NCBI GenBank assembly: GCA_945787615.1 | Contig: CALZJI010000181.1 | Coordinates: 1-42,052, forward strand | Source: an uncultured Chromatiaceae bacterium | Lineage (GTDB): Bacteria > Pseudomonadota > Gammaproteobacteria > JAADHS01 | DNA length: 42,052 bases | Direction: 5' to 3' | Shown here: piece after piece, positions 7,501 through 15,550 of the stretch | How the letters are laid out: each line of letters opens with the position of its first letter | Position numbering within the stretch: the first letter of the stretch is position 1 | Notes under the pieces: model-generated | Databases searched by the model: none | Told to the model about the DNA's origin: nothing | What the model saw: the letters and a program-made list of their open reading frames with translations, nothing else | Translations under genes and position numbers: made by a program

Positions 7501-8130
7501 TCACCTTTTCTATCCATTTAAAAAACGGGTTGAAATCCGCCCAGCCCGTATTCCTCACAGCGACGTGCAAGACTCGCGTAGGATCCCGAGCGAAAAGCGG
7601 GCTAGCAGAGCGTTTTGGATTTTCATCTTGAGGCAACCGAATTGGAGATGCCCGCTTTTAATCGGAAAACGCGTTAATGTCCTCGACATCGTTGTTGGTC
7701 TTTCTCGAAGTGTGGTCAATGTAGTGTCGTCAATGGTGTTGATGATTTTCACGAGGCGTCAGTGTGCTCACGGATCATCCAGCGTGGCCGCTGGCCAGAC
7801 GGTCTTGATTAACGCACTAAAAAGAACCAGCCCGAGGATGGAGTTCTTATCAACCTACCGGTGTCGCCCGTGGAAGTGCTGTTGACACGGCCACGTTTGA
7901 ATCGTTAACGTACTCTTGCGGTAAAATCCGTCGGTTCGGTCAAACGGCTCAATCTATATTTCGCTACCGCTTACCACATTACGTCTCTTAAGTCGCGTGG
8001 GATAACGTCTATTCGGAGAAACGAATATCGCGCGTAGCTGCCTATCGTTTCAACGGAAAACGCTGCTTTTCTCCCCAACGCTCACCGTGAATGGCTCTCG
8101 TCTAGGCGCGACGCGCTTTCCCTTATCAGA
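7501..8130. other. Region without a convincing gene between oriV and DUF2857
   Basis: Short open frames exist on both strands (about 106 codons at 7565-7885 plus, 65 at 7555-7752 minus). They overlap one another, lack ribosome-binding sites and have no protein-like composition. I see no recognisable element. The position next to the unwinding element suggests origin-flanking DNA. Confidence 0.45.
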
Positions 8131-8682
8131 TTAATTTAGTACCTCGTGTTCCCATTGTTTAAGCAGTGACCAGACGTCTCGCAAGGGAACGGTGACGCCA
8201 CGACCAATCTCGAGTATGCGTAAACGGGTAGGGAGGTGGAGATGCGCCTGAAACAGACACCACGCCTCCGTTTGTACGTCCTCCGGAGGCAGTCGGGCAC
8301 GGCCCCGATAGGGTGCGACACTCAATAACATACACCTATCCCGAAACTGGTGATCGGTCAAGCCGAAGCAGTAGCGGACCAATGGGTAAGAGGCGCCAAG
8401 CATGATGAATTCGTCTAATTGTTGCAGTTCTTCTCGATTTTCTCGAACATTTTTTTTCCACATTTTGATGCGTTCTTTGTGCACTGTTGGGCGCCAACCC
8501 ATTACCGGAAACGGCGTTGTCGTGATGCGCTTTAGTTCCTCGGGGTTGAGGCTCTGTAACCACCTCACGTCGTCACCTGAAAAACCCATCGCGAATAGAT
8601 GGTCAATTTTGTTATTGGCCAGGATGGCCATCAAGAGTTGATAACAGAGGGTGCCGTAATTTTGATCGTATCTGTTGTCCAT
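8131..8682 (-). CDS. DUF2857-type protein, partner of PFGI-1-class ParB
   Basis: This 183-residue protein has the layout of DUF2857 proteins: an N-terminal helical part (LLMAILANNKIDHLFAMGF), then LNPEELKRI, then FGLTDHQFRDRCMLL followed by GRARLPPEDVQTEAWCLFQ, then a C-terminal helical part ending in LLKQWEHEVLN. In PFGI-1/pKLC102 integrative elements such proteins sit beside the ICE-type ParB, exactly as here. The function is not established; the FGLTDHQF helix looks like a helix-turn-helix. GGGAGG precedes ATG 8682, and 28 bases separate it from the upstream ParB stop. Confidence 0.75.
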   Translation of the reverse strand: MDNRYDQNYGTLCYQLLMAILANNKIDHLFAMGFSGDDVRWLQSLNPEELKRITTTPFPVMGWRPTVHKERIKMWKKNVRENREELQQLDEFIMLGASYPLVRYCFGLTDHQFRDRCMLLSVAPYRGRARLPPEDVQTEAWCLFQAHLHLPTRLRILEIGRGVTVPLRDVWSLLKQWEHEVLN

Positions 8683-8710
8683 AGGGCGCCTCCCGATGCG
8701 CGTTGCCGAT

Positions 8711-10093
8711 TTAGTCGTCCCAAAGCAGTCCGCCGCGTCGTTTTAAAAACGCGCGTATCTGTCGGCGATGGGTAAGTAGCAAAACAAAGTCATTGAATTC
8801 ACAATCTGTGAGCGTGGTGGCAACGAAAAACCAGTAAAAACCAACCTCTGCCTGACCGGTCGCGGAGTAAACATTCTTGGGTCTTGCCCCCAGGCGGATG
8901 TTCCTAACTAGCTTCCCGTCGCTTAGTCGAGTCAATTTGTCCAGGTGGTCTTGTTCGGAACAGATCAACAAAGTCCACCAGGCCGGCTTTTTTTTATTGC
9001 TAACGGGCACCACAGGCAAGTCGACGAGGTAGCCCACACCGAGGGCGTATGCGCTGACGCAAGTGGCCAGTTTATGCCGTTCGCTGATCCGCGGTGCAAT
9101 CTCATAGGTTCGCCGTCGCAATGACGCGAGGTCTTCTGGCGGCGTAGTCCGGGGGCGCGAACCGGGATCAGCTTGCGCTTCGCGCGTATTCGGTCGCGTT
9201 TCGGTGTCCGCGCGTGGCGTCGAGGCGAGCGGGTCTACTAGGGGAGGGGGGTCGGCGATCCCGCCTTTGTGACCGATCGCGTTGTTGCTGATACGCGCGT
9301 TCATCGTGGGGGTGTCGGTTATCTTCGCGATTTTTTCGTTCTGCTCATTGGCTAAGGCGGCGAGCGAGAAGTGTTCACCGTAAAGTTGCGATAAGCAGTC
9401 GAGATACATGTCCTCAAAAATGTGTTTTCTATCCGCAAACGCAATTCCTCGCCCATATTTCCCGTGGCGCGCACGTAAGGTGCGAAGCGACTCGATGTCG
9501 CGAAGAGTTAACCGGTTCATCGCCCGCGCCTCGGGTAGGTACGTTGCCAGCGTAGACCATTCATACTCATGCCGGAAAAGCATGGGTTGAGTAATTGTGT
9601 AGCCGGCTTTGGCGAATCCCTTGACGAACTGGCTCTGTGATAGATGCGCATTCAGCTCCACTTCGAGCAGTTCTTTTTGCTTCTTAAGTCGGTAGGCTTT
9701 ATCCAGTAACGTAAGGGGGCTTCGCTTTTCGTTTTCGATGAGGTGTGCGCAATGGCCACGTGACTCGCTGGACCACGGGATGTAAAGGCAATAGACTTCG
9801 AGGAACCGTGGATACCGTATTCCTTGACAAAGCGCTTGAAGAATCTCAAGGCGCGTGTTGCAGCCGAAACGGACCGTATACGGAGATGCGTTCGGGCGAC
9901 GGGTGACGGTCAAGGGGCTATCGATGCCTCCGGTGGCGCGTATTGACGCGCGAAGGTCCTCGTAGCGTTCGTTTCGGGTATGGCGAGGATTGAGGTCGTA
10001 CAGGTCGATGTCGGTGACCTTCAGCAGCAACGGTGACCGACCGTTGGTTGGCCGCTCATGCGATGGCTTAGACGTATCGTGTTGTGTCAGCAC
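8711..10093 (-). CDS. ParB-family protein of the PFGI-1 integrative-element class
   Basis: This 460-residue protein has the ICE-type ParB N-terminus: VTDIDLYDLNPRHTRNERYE (26-45), SPLTVTRRP (59-67), GCNTRLEILQAL (77-88, in place of GERR) and AHLIENEKR (116-124). A helical DNA-binding region follows at about 150-200. A long Pro/Asp/Arg-rich disordered linker (about 275-325) leads to a C-terminal domain of unknown fold with many aromatic residues. Start codon GTG 10093 has AGGA about six bases upstream. In relatives this gene belongs to the maintenance module of integrating elements, but no integrase or relaxase is seen here, so it may have been adopted for plasmid maintenance. Confidence 0.85.
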   Translation of the reverse strand: MLTQHDTSKPSHERPTNGRSPLLLKVTDIDLYDLNPRHTRNERYEDLRASIRATGGIDSPLTVTRRPNASPYTVRFGCNTRLEILQALCQGIRYPRFLEVYCLYIPWSSESRGHCAHLIENEKRSPLTLLDKAYRLKKQKELLEVELNAHLSQSQFVKGFAKAGYTITQPMLFRHEYEWSTLATYLPEARAMNRLTLRDIESLRTLRARHGKYGRGIAFADRKHIFEDMYLDCLSQLYGEHFSLAALANEQNEKIAKITDTPTMNARISNNAIGHKGGIADPPPLVDPLASTPRADTETRPNTREAQADPGSRPRTTPPEDLASLRRRTYEIAPRISERHKLATCVSAYALGVGYLVDLPVVPVSNKKKPAWWTLLICSEQDHLDKLTRLSDGKLVRNIRLGARPKNVYSATGQAEVGFYWFFVATTLTDCEFNDFVLLLTHRRQIRAFLKRRGGLLWDD

Positions 10094-10172
10094 GAGAATC
10101 CTTCGAGCGATGTATTAGACGATGCCCTGCCAAAGTTTACTTTCCGAAAGGGAATCCGGACCACGTTTAAAA

Positions 10173-10223
10173 ATAGGAAACTTACACGAAATAAATAGGA
10201 AAAACAATAATAACGTATAGGAA
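10173..10223 (+). repeat. Three phased ATAGGAA repeats in a divergent promoter region
   Basis: ATAGGAA occurs at 10173, 10195 and 10217, exactly 22 bases apart (two helical turns). The first two are longer copies, AAATAGGAAA. They lie between the leftward ParB and the rightward response regulator. They could bind the ParB protein or the response regulator itself. Confidence 0.6.
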
Positions 10224-10304
10224 TGTCGAACCTAAGTGGCAGAGACACCAACCGGTGCAGAAAATTCGGTAATGAAGAGGCCTAAAATGGTTGTCATAAG
10301 GTGC

Positions 10305-10337
10305 TATATGCGCTGGCCAGGACGGACCGCATATAAT
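10305..10337. promoter_or_regulatory. Candidate promoter and operator of the response regulator gene
   Basis: The perfect inverted repeat TATATGCG (10305-10312) / CGCATATA (10328-10335) overlaps a consensus -10 TATAAT (10332-10337). The -35 position is poor, which suggests regulation by a dimeric factor. The TATGCG core recalls the motifs at the right tip. Confidence 0.45.
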
Positions 10338-10364
10338 GGCGTAATTATCTGATATTAAATAAAT

Positions 10365-11039
10365 ATGAACATGGGCGCTGAGACGAACAAAAAAATTAAA
10401 GTGGTTTTAGCGGATGATCACCCTCTATTAAGGGCAGGATTCGCGTCCATTCTCCAGGATACCCCGGACATCCAGGTCGTCGGCGAAACGGATAACGCGC
10501 GTGACGCCGTTGAAAAATATAAATCCCTACGGCCAGACGTGATTTGCCTGGATCTTTTATTCGTGGAAAAGACGACAGGATTGGACGCCACGAAAGAAAT
10601 CATCGAATACGACCAGGACGCGAAAATCGTCATTCTTTCTCAGCATGATCAGGATAATTTGATTAAGGAAGCGTATAAATACGGCGCGAAAGCCTTTGTC
10701 ACCAAACGAAGTCGACCCGGAATATTGATAGAGGCGATTAAGAAAGCATCGAGCGGTGAGCTTTATTTTCCCCCTGACATTGCGGAACGACTCGCTTTTT
10801 TAACTACACAAGAAGGTCCGTCGCCCATCGATTCCTTCACGAAGCGAGAGTATGAAGCGTTTAAATTGATCGCGAGCGGGCGAAGCACGCGGGAAATTGC
10901 CGAGGAATGGGGCGTCTCGGTTAAGACCGTCAATAACATCTTACTGGCGGTCAAAGAGAAAGCGGGTTATACCCGCGTTGCGGACTTAACGCGATTGGCG
11001 CTCCAGTATGGGGTTATCGACAAAGAACCCGGTGGTTGA
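10365..11039 (+). CDS. NarL/FixJ-type two-component response regulator
   Basis: This 224-residue regulator has a receiver domain at 11-125 with acidic pair D17-D18, phospho-acceptor D63 (VICLDLLF), S92 and K114. The C-terminal LuxR-type helix-turn-helix lies at about 157-215 (FTKREYEAFKLIASGRSTREIAEEWGVSVKTVNN). The helix motif departs slightly from the usual KTVxxH, having KTVNNI. No strong ribosome-binding site precedes ATG 10365, and ATG 10371 is possible. Its natural partner is the HisKA_3-type kinase at 16582-18186 on the same strand, although five kilobases of other genes separate them. Confidence 0.93.
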   Translation: MNMGAETNKKIKVVLADDHPLLRAGFASILQDTPDIQVVGETDNARDAVEKYKSLRPDVICLDLLFVEKTTGLDATKEIIEYDQDAKIVILSQHDQDNLIKEAYKYGAKAFVTKRSRPGILIEAIKKASSGELYFPPDIAERLAFLTTQEGPSPIDSFTKREYEAFKLIASGRSTREIAEEWGVSVKTVNNILLAVKEKAGYTRVADLTRLALQYGVIDKEPGG

Positions 11040-11048
11040 GCCGCCGGG
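11028..11048. terminator. GC-rich hairpin at the end of the response regulator
   Basis: CCCGGTGG and CCGCCGGG pair around TTGAG at the stop codon. No T-run follows, so it is a weak candidate for transcription termination. Confidence 0.35.
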
Positions 11049-11340
11049 CCGCGCCAGCCTAATCACCGTTTGTGTTGAGCGAAAAGTGCGGACGAGTAAG
11101 GGAAGTGATGATGCGTGTCGGTAGCCGGTACCAACGGGACGTCGTCGGAAACGCGCCTGTAGTTGCCGCATACAGAGGCGTGTATTCATGACGGAAGACC
11201 GACGTAAGTTTGAAAACTCGGTACAGCACAGACGCTTTGTCGCGAAGCAGTTGATTACCCGTCAATACAAGTAACAACGGCGGAGTTTACGGGCGTTGCC
11301 GGTTCAGGACTAGTACTCGAAACACGGCTTACAACAGCCA

Positions 11341-11775
11341 TTAAGCGGATTCAACGAGCCATCTTTTAACGCGTACGGGCGAAGGAGAGGGCGTGTAGTC
11401 TCTCCAAAATATTGTTTCGTGGGACATGAAATCGCGTAGTCGCATCGTAAGGGAATTCCATTGGGTACGGCCGTTGAACACGCGATAAAAAAAACAGGGC
11501 ATCGTCGCCACCCGGTTTATAAACTCGTCCTGGCGTTTTTCCAGAGGGTCGCTGCCCCACGTGCGCATGACAATACGATGTAAATACGGGTAGGGCATTT
11601 CGATTTCGTCCTCGATAACCGTTTCAAGCCCATCAAAGTTCTCAATAAGGACTATAAATTTAGGAATCAAGCGAGTAAACCCCAAATCCGTGAGATCGGC
11701 AATACACGCATTTTCCGTGAGTCGCTGTGCGTAGATAGTTTTACCTCGCAATGGCGAGAACATATATGGCAACAA
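11341..11775 (-). CDS. Hypothetical protein of 144 residues
   Basis: No family is recognised. The composition is protein-like, with hydrophobic strands (RLIPKFIVLIENFDGL), an acidic stretch (ETVIEDEIEMPYPYLHRIV) and a basic-aromatic C-terminal half. The longest frame uses a TTG start at 11775; ATG 11763 gives 140 residues and is the alternative. Neither has a clear ribosome-binding site. It stands alone between the response regulator and a gene-free stretch, transcribed towards the regulator. Confidence 0.5.
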   Translation of the reverse strand: MLPYMFSPLRGKTIYAQRLTENACIADLTDLGFTRLIPKFIVLIENFDGLETVIEDEIEMPYPYLHRIVMRTWGSDPLEKRQDEFINRVATMPCFFYRVFNGRTQWNSLTMRLRDFMSHETIFWRDYTPSPSPVRVKRWLVESA

Positions 11776-12405
11776 ACATAGGTTCCGAAAATACGCAAAA
11801 TATCGAGAGAATCAACAATAAATGCTGTTTTGCTCATTGAGCTATTTAACGCGCTCCGAAACCGTTCAATGAACGAGGCGAGTTCATTAGGCGGCGATGC
11901 TGAACCTCAAGCGTGCCCGGGTCATGTGTATCGAAACGCGGTCTCGAAGTAAATACAAAAAATCGGGAGATGTGAACGGCGAGGAGTGGCGCTTTCAAGA
12001 AGACGGTCGAGACCCCAGTTATCGTTAGGGAATGTAGTTCAGCGGATCGGGAGACGCGCCGACGGGGCGGCTCACTGCGTGGCCCGAAGATCATCGGGCC
12101 CCCTCTTATGTGGAACTCAATCTAAAGGCGAGGGGGAGCGTACTGTGGGCTCCCGCGCCCACAAAAACGCCTAAGCGTGAATGGTGTCTATCAACGGTAG
12201 GGAACGGCTCGAACGTACCCGAGCTCGCGATCCTCAGGGGGCATGAGTTTTTCCACCGTATGGGTTATTCTATGTTACTTGTGAATAAAATAATGAAACA
12301 GCATCGCACCGCTCGTCGGTACGAATGTGTCGGGCAAAGCAGGTGCTACAACAACAATAAGTCATAGAGCAAGCCATCTTATGCCGTCGTACGGCGAGGG
12401 AGGGA
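11776..12405. other. 630-base gene-free region with two GC-rich hairpins
   Basis: Small open frames here look non-coding. Two perfect stems stand out: GGCCCGA/TCGGGCC (12081-12100, six-base loop) and GTGGGC/GCCCAC (12145-12162). A short dyad GCCGT-CGT-ACGGC (12383-12395) sits just ahead of the methyltransferase ribosome-binding site. A structured RNA or long leader is possible, but I recognise no known RNA family. Confidence 0.4.
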
Positions 12406-13305
12406 ATGATGAGGCATGGAAAGCACAGTAGGACTGCAGAAAGCGCTGCCGCGTTCCGGGCAGCGCATTTTATATATGATAAGGATCATATTTTCGAAGA
12501 CCCCTTCGCTATAGAAATGGTTGGCTCGACATTACGAATTATTCTCTCTAACCGGGTGCTGTTTTCTGTTTTTTTTACCAAACTATTACGAAGCGTTTAT
12601 CGGCCTGCACAAGCGCAGATATTGAGCCGGTGCCGTTACGCGGAGGATTGCCTCGAGGAGGCCATTAAAGAGGGCATTGATCAGTATATTATCATCGGTG
12701 CGGGTTTGGATACCTTTTGTCTACGCCGCGCGGATCTACTCGATTCCCTGCATGTTTATGAAATAGACCATCCTGCAACCCAGCAATATAAACGGTCAAA
12801 GCTTAAAAGAATGGGCGAAAACGATGTCCATAACGTCCGCTATGTTTCCGTAGATCACGAGAACGAGGCTTTCGCCACCGCACTACAGCGTTCCGGCTTT
12901 GATCAACACAGACCGGCATTCATTTCGTGGTTAGGCACGACACCTTATTTAACTCAATCGGCAATAATGCAAACCTTGCAGGCGATTTCGTCTTCGTGCG
13001 CGCCCGGATCCATTATCGTTTTTGACTATGGCGTATCCTCGAAGCTCATTACGCCCGAGGACGCGCAAATATTAAAGAAAGTGCAACGACTTACGGCTTT
13101 GATGGGCGAGCCACTCAGATTTGAAATCATTCCCGAGGACTTCATAAATGAGTTAAGGAAGCTCGGATTCGAATGTCTCGACGACTTAGCGGTGGGTGAC
13201 TATATACAACGATATTTTGCTGAGCGAAACGACGACTTAAAACCCATAGACGGTTCACGATACTGTCGTCTGAGAATCGCGAGCCCGCCCGATAGCAGTG
13301 AATAG
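12406..13305 (+). CDS. SAM-dependent methyltransferase, LCMT/TIGR00027-like
   Basis: This 299-residue class I methyltransferase has the leucine carboxyl methyltransferase-like layout. HSRTAESAAAFRAAH (7-21) and FEDPFAIEMVG (30-40) open the protein. The SAM-binding motif YIIIGAGLDTF is at 94-104, the acidic VYEIDHPATQQYKRSKL at 117-133 and SWLGTTPYLT at 174-183. Bacterial members methylate small molecules or unidentified acceptors, so the substrate cannot be read from sequence. AGGGAGG directly precedes ATG 12406 (a second ATG follows). It converges on the TonB receptor gene. Confidence 0.88.
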   Translation: MMRHGKHSRTAESAAAFRAAHFIYDKDHIFEDPFAIEMVGSTLRIILSNRVLFSVFFTKLLRSVYRPAQAQILSRCRYAEDCLEEAIKEGIDQYIIIGAGLDTFCLRRADLLDSLHVYEIDHPATQQYKRSKLKRMGENDVHNVRYVSVDHENEAFATALQRSGFDQHRPAFISWLGTTPYLTQSAIMQTLQAISSSCAPGSIIVFDYGVSSKLITPEDAQILKKVQRLTALMGEPLRFEIIPEDFINELRKLGFECLDDLAVGDYIQRYFAERNDDLKPIDGSRYCRLRIASPPDSSE

Positions 13306-13338
13306 TGCCTAGCCCGCCGGTGATACGTACGACCCGTA

Positions 13339-15363
13339 TTAGGATTTATCCCAGACGTACTCGGCTTCTATATAAAGGCTCCGGCCCTCGAGCGGAAAGT
13401 CATTCGGGATGTTAAGCCCGGGAGCGGGACTCGGATCGCGTGCGTCGACGTCAAAGATATTTCGTCCGAGCAGTGAAATGCTAAATTCAGGATTAAAGAA
13501 ACGCCTTATCACAACATTTGTTGTCGTGTACCCATCAAGGGGAGGCCGACTGTCCGCTGGACCGCGACGCCGATTACCGACATTTTTGAATTCCAATCCG
13601 GTTAACCACTGCGGTTTTGCCCGCCAATTCAAGCGTAAGTATGTGGTATGTTTAGGTGCGTATCCGGGGTATTGCCCCGTATCTTTTCGTTCAGCGTCTA
13701 ATTGAGTGTGGTTAACAACAACCCGCCAATTGTCATTCACGCGCCATTTCAGTTCTGCCTCGACGCCGTAGCCCGTTTGCCCTTCATAATTTTGTGACAA
13801 CTTACGATTCAATGGATCGTCTGTATCAACATCCTCTATCGGATTCTTCATGTCATATGAAAACGCAGTCAATGCTGTGGACAAGTTTTTGTTGAGCCGA
13901 TAAATATTCGCGATTTCGTAGGTGTCGATCCGACTGACCAATAGATCGCCTCCTTCTACTAACGCCGGGGGTTGAAATGCGCGACCGTATAGGATTTTCC
14001 ATGTCGAATCAAGCGTTGGAAACCAAACAAGGCCCATGCGAGGGCTGACTTTGCTGCCGTACGTATTGAAATGGTTTAAACGGCCGCCGGTGGTTAATGT
14101 CCAGTCGGGCAAAAAGTTCCAATTGTGTTGAAAAAATACATAGCTATTTTCTCGTTCATTAGCGATCAGTCCATCAATGTTTACTGTACTGGTAAAATCA
14201 AAAGGTAAAATGTTGCCGTTAAAATCGAGGTAATTCCGTTCGATGCTCGCATCGCGAACTTTCAAAATGTTATATCCGAACCCATAGTCGATTGTCGCAT
14301 GGTCGAAACCGGAGTATAAGAACTTAGCGTCTACGGCAAGGTATTTTTCTTTAAATCGCAGCGTATCGATGATACCGATCGTTGCCGCTCCTCCAAGGGC
14401 GCCCGGTGGACTCAATTTCGCTTCATTCGGGTTAATCTCATTCTGATTAAGTCGAAGCGTATACAACGCTTTCGTATTCGGTGTCAGGGACTGTTCATAC
14501 TTTCCGATGAGCCCAAGTTCAGTGGACTCTCCGCGATTATCCTTAGGCTGTAGCGATTCTCTAAAACCGGCACCCCATCCAGCATGAAATTTCTCATAGT
14601 TTGCGGAGATATTGAAACCGTTTCCTTTAGCGGCGAATACCAGCGCGCTTGCTCTCCTCCAAGCCCTAGCGTCACCGGGTGCTAACGACGCGGTCGTATT
14701 AAGGAGGCTATCGTGACGAGTTTGCGCGTCGCTATCGATCAATAGGTCGTCTCCGTCACTGTCGGCACTGTACGCAGCAAAATAGGTTTTAAATCCACCG
14801 AATTCCTCGCCATGTATCAACCAGCCAAACTGACTATCAAAAGACCCTATTTGTCCGCCTAGGCGCGTTTGCTGCAATTCTAAAGGCGGTTTTGTGATTA
14901 AATTGATGACACCAGAGAACGCATCTGCGCCGTAAATGGCCGACCCGGGACTTCGTTGAATTTCGATTCGTTTAAGCCGCCGCATTAGGGTACGTTGCGA
15001 TACGGGACTTAACCGTGGGCCGAAAAACGCCGCGGGTTCGTCCGTCCCGTTATTTAGAAACAAGAGCGTCTGGCTGAAGGGAGAACTTAATCCGCGAATA
15101 GAGTAGATTTGGTTATATAAGGAATCGACCGCCTGGTGAATCCCGACGGCTTGAAATAGAATATCGTCTAATGTTCTCGCCGGAACGCCGAGGATATCGT
15201 CTTCCGTCAAGACGGTCGCAACAATCGGCGATGAACGTACCGACTGTTGTTTCCCGAGGGCGATATTGAGTAATTCCGTATCGCCGTAGACGTCCATTAT
15301 GTCATACGCAACAGATGAAAGAGGAAGAAGTAGTAACGTAATACTCGCGAATAGTCGCGTCAT
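13339..15363 (-). CDS. TonB-dependent outer-membrane receptor
   Basis: This protein of 674 residues (from ATG 15363; the frame opens three codons earlier at GTG 15372) has an N-terminal signal peptide, MTRLFASITLLLLPLSSVA. A plug domain follows (LTEDDILGVPARTLDDILFQAVGIHQ, YSIRGL, RIEIQRSPGSAIYGADAFSGVINLIT), then a long barrel of alternating aromatic strands ending YIEAEYVWDKS. The GGGG before ATG 15363 supports that start. The ligand is unknown. It is divergent from the periplasmic binding protein gene, suggesting that the two handle the same compound. Confidence 0.93.
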   Translation of the reverse strand: MTRLFASITLLLLPLSSVAYDIMDVYGDTELLNIALGKQQSVRSSPIVATVLTEDDILGVPARTLDDILFQAVGIHQAVDSLYNQIYSIRGLSSPFSQTLLFLNNGTDEPAAFFGPRLSPVSQRTLMRRLKRIEIQRSPGSAIYGADAFSGVINLITKPPLELQQTRLGGQIGSFDSQFGWLIHGEEFGGFKTYFAAYSADSDGDDLLIDSDAQTRHDSLLNTTASLAPGDARAWRRASALVFAAKGNGFNISANYEKFHAGWGAGFRESLQPKDNRGESTELGLIGKYEQSLTPNTKALYTLRLNQNEINPNEAKLSPPGALGGAATIGIIDTLRFKEKYLAVDAKFLYSGFDHATIDYGFGYNILKVRDASIERNYLDFNGNILPFDFTSTVNIDGLIANERENSYVFFQHNWNFLPDWTLTTGGRLNHFNTYGSKVSPRMGLVWFPTLDSTWKILYGRAFQPPALVEGGDLLVSRIDTYEIANIYRLNKNLSTALTAFSYDMKNPIEDVDTDDPLNRKLSQNYEGQTGYGVEAELKWRVNDNWRVVVNHTQLDAERKDTGQYPGYAPKHTTYLRLNWRAKPQWLTGLEFKNVGNRRRGPADSRPPLDGYTTTNVVIRRFFNPEFSISLLGRNIFDVDARDPSPAPGLNIPNDFPLEGRSLYIEAEYVWDKS

Positions 15364-15377
15364 AAACCCCACGCTTT

Positions 15378-15400
15378 CGTTCTACTGGTTACGTAGAACG
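15378..15400 (-). promoter_or_regulatory. Perfect hairpin in the receptor leader
   Basis: CGTTCTAC and GTAGAACG pair perfectly around a seven-base loop, ending about 15 bases upstream of the receptor start. It could be an operator or an RNA hairpin affecting translation. No riboswitch class is recognised. Confidence 0.45.
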
Positions 15401-15550
15401 TCTATTCCGCAGTAGAGTTTAGGCGCTATACTATCCGCGCAAACCACATCCCTTTGATTTGTTGAGATTTATAAAACCGCCAAGCGGCACCTAACAATCA
15501 ACTGCTATTATTATATTATTTGGTATTTAAACCTATTTTCCGACCCGGCG

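Noticed and set aside
7565-7885. 106-codon plus-strand frame beside oriV
   Set aside because: No ribosome-binding site, unprotein-like composition and an overlapping frame on the other strand.
12005-12085. tRNA-like stretch with a GTAGTTCAGCGG segment
   Set aside because: The D-arm-like piece is not followed by a proper anticodon arm or a GTTCGA T-arm, and no acceptor stem closes.
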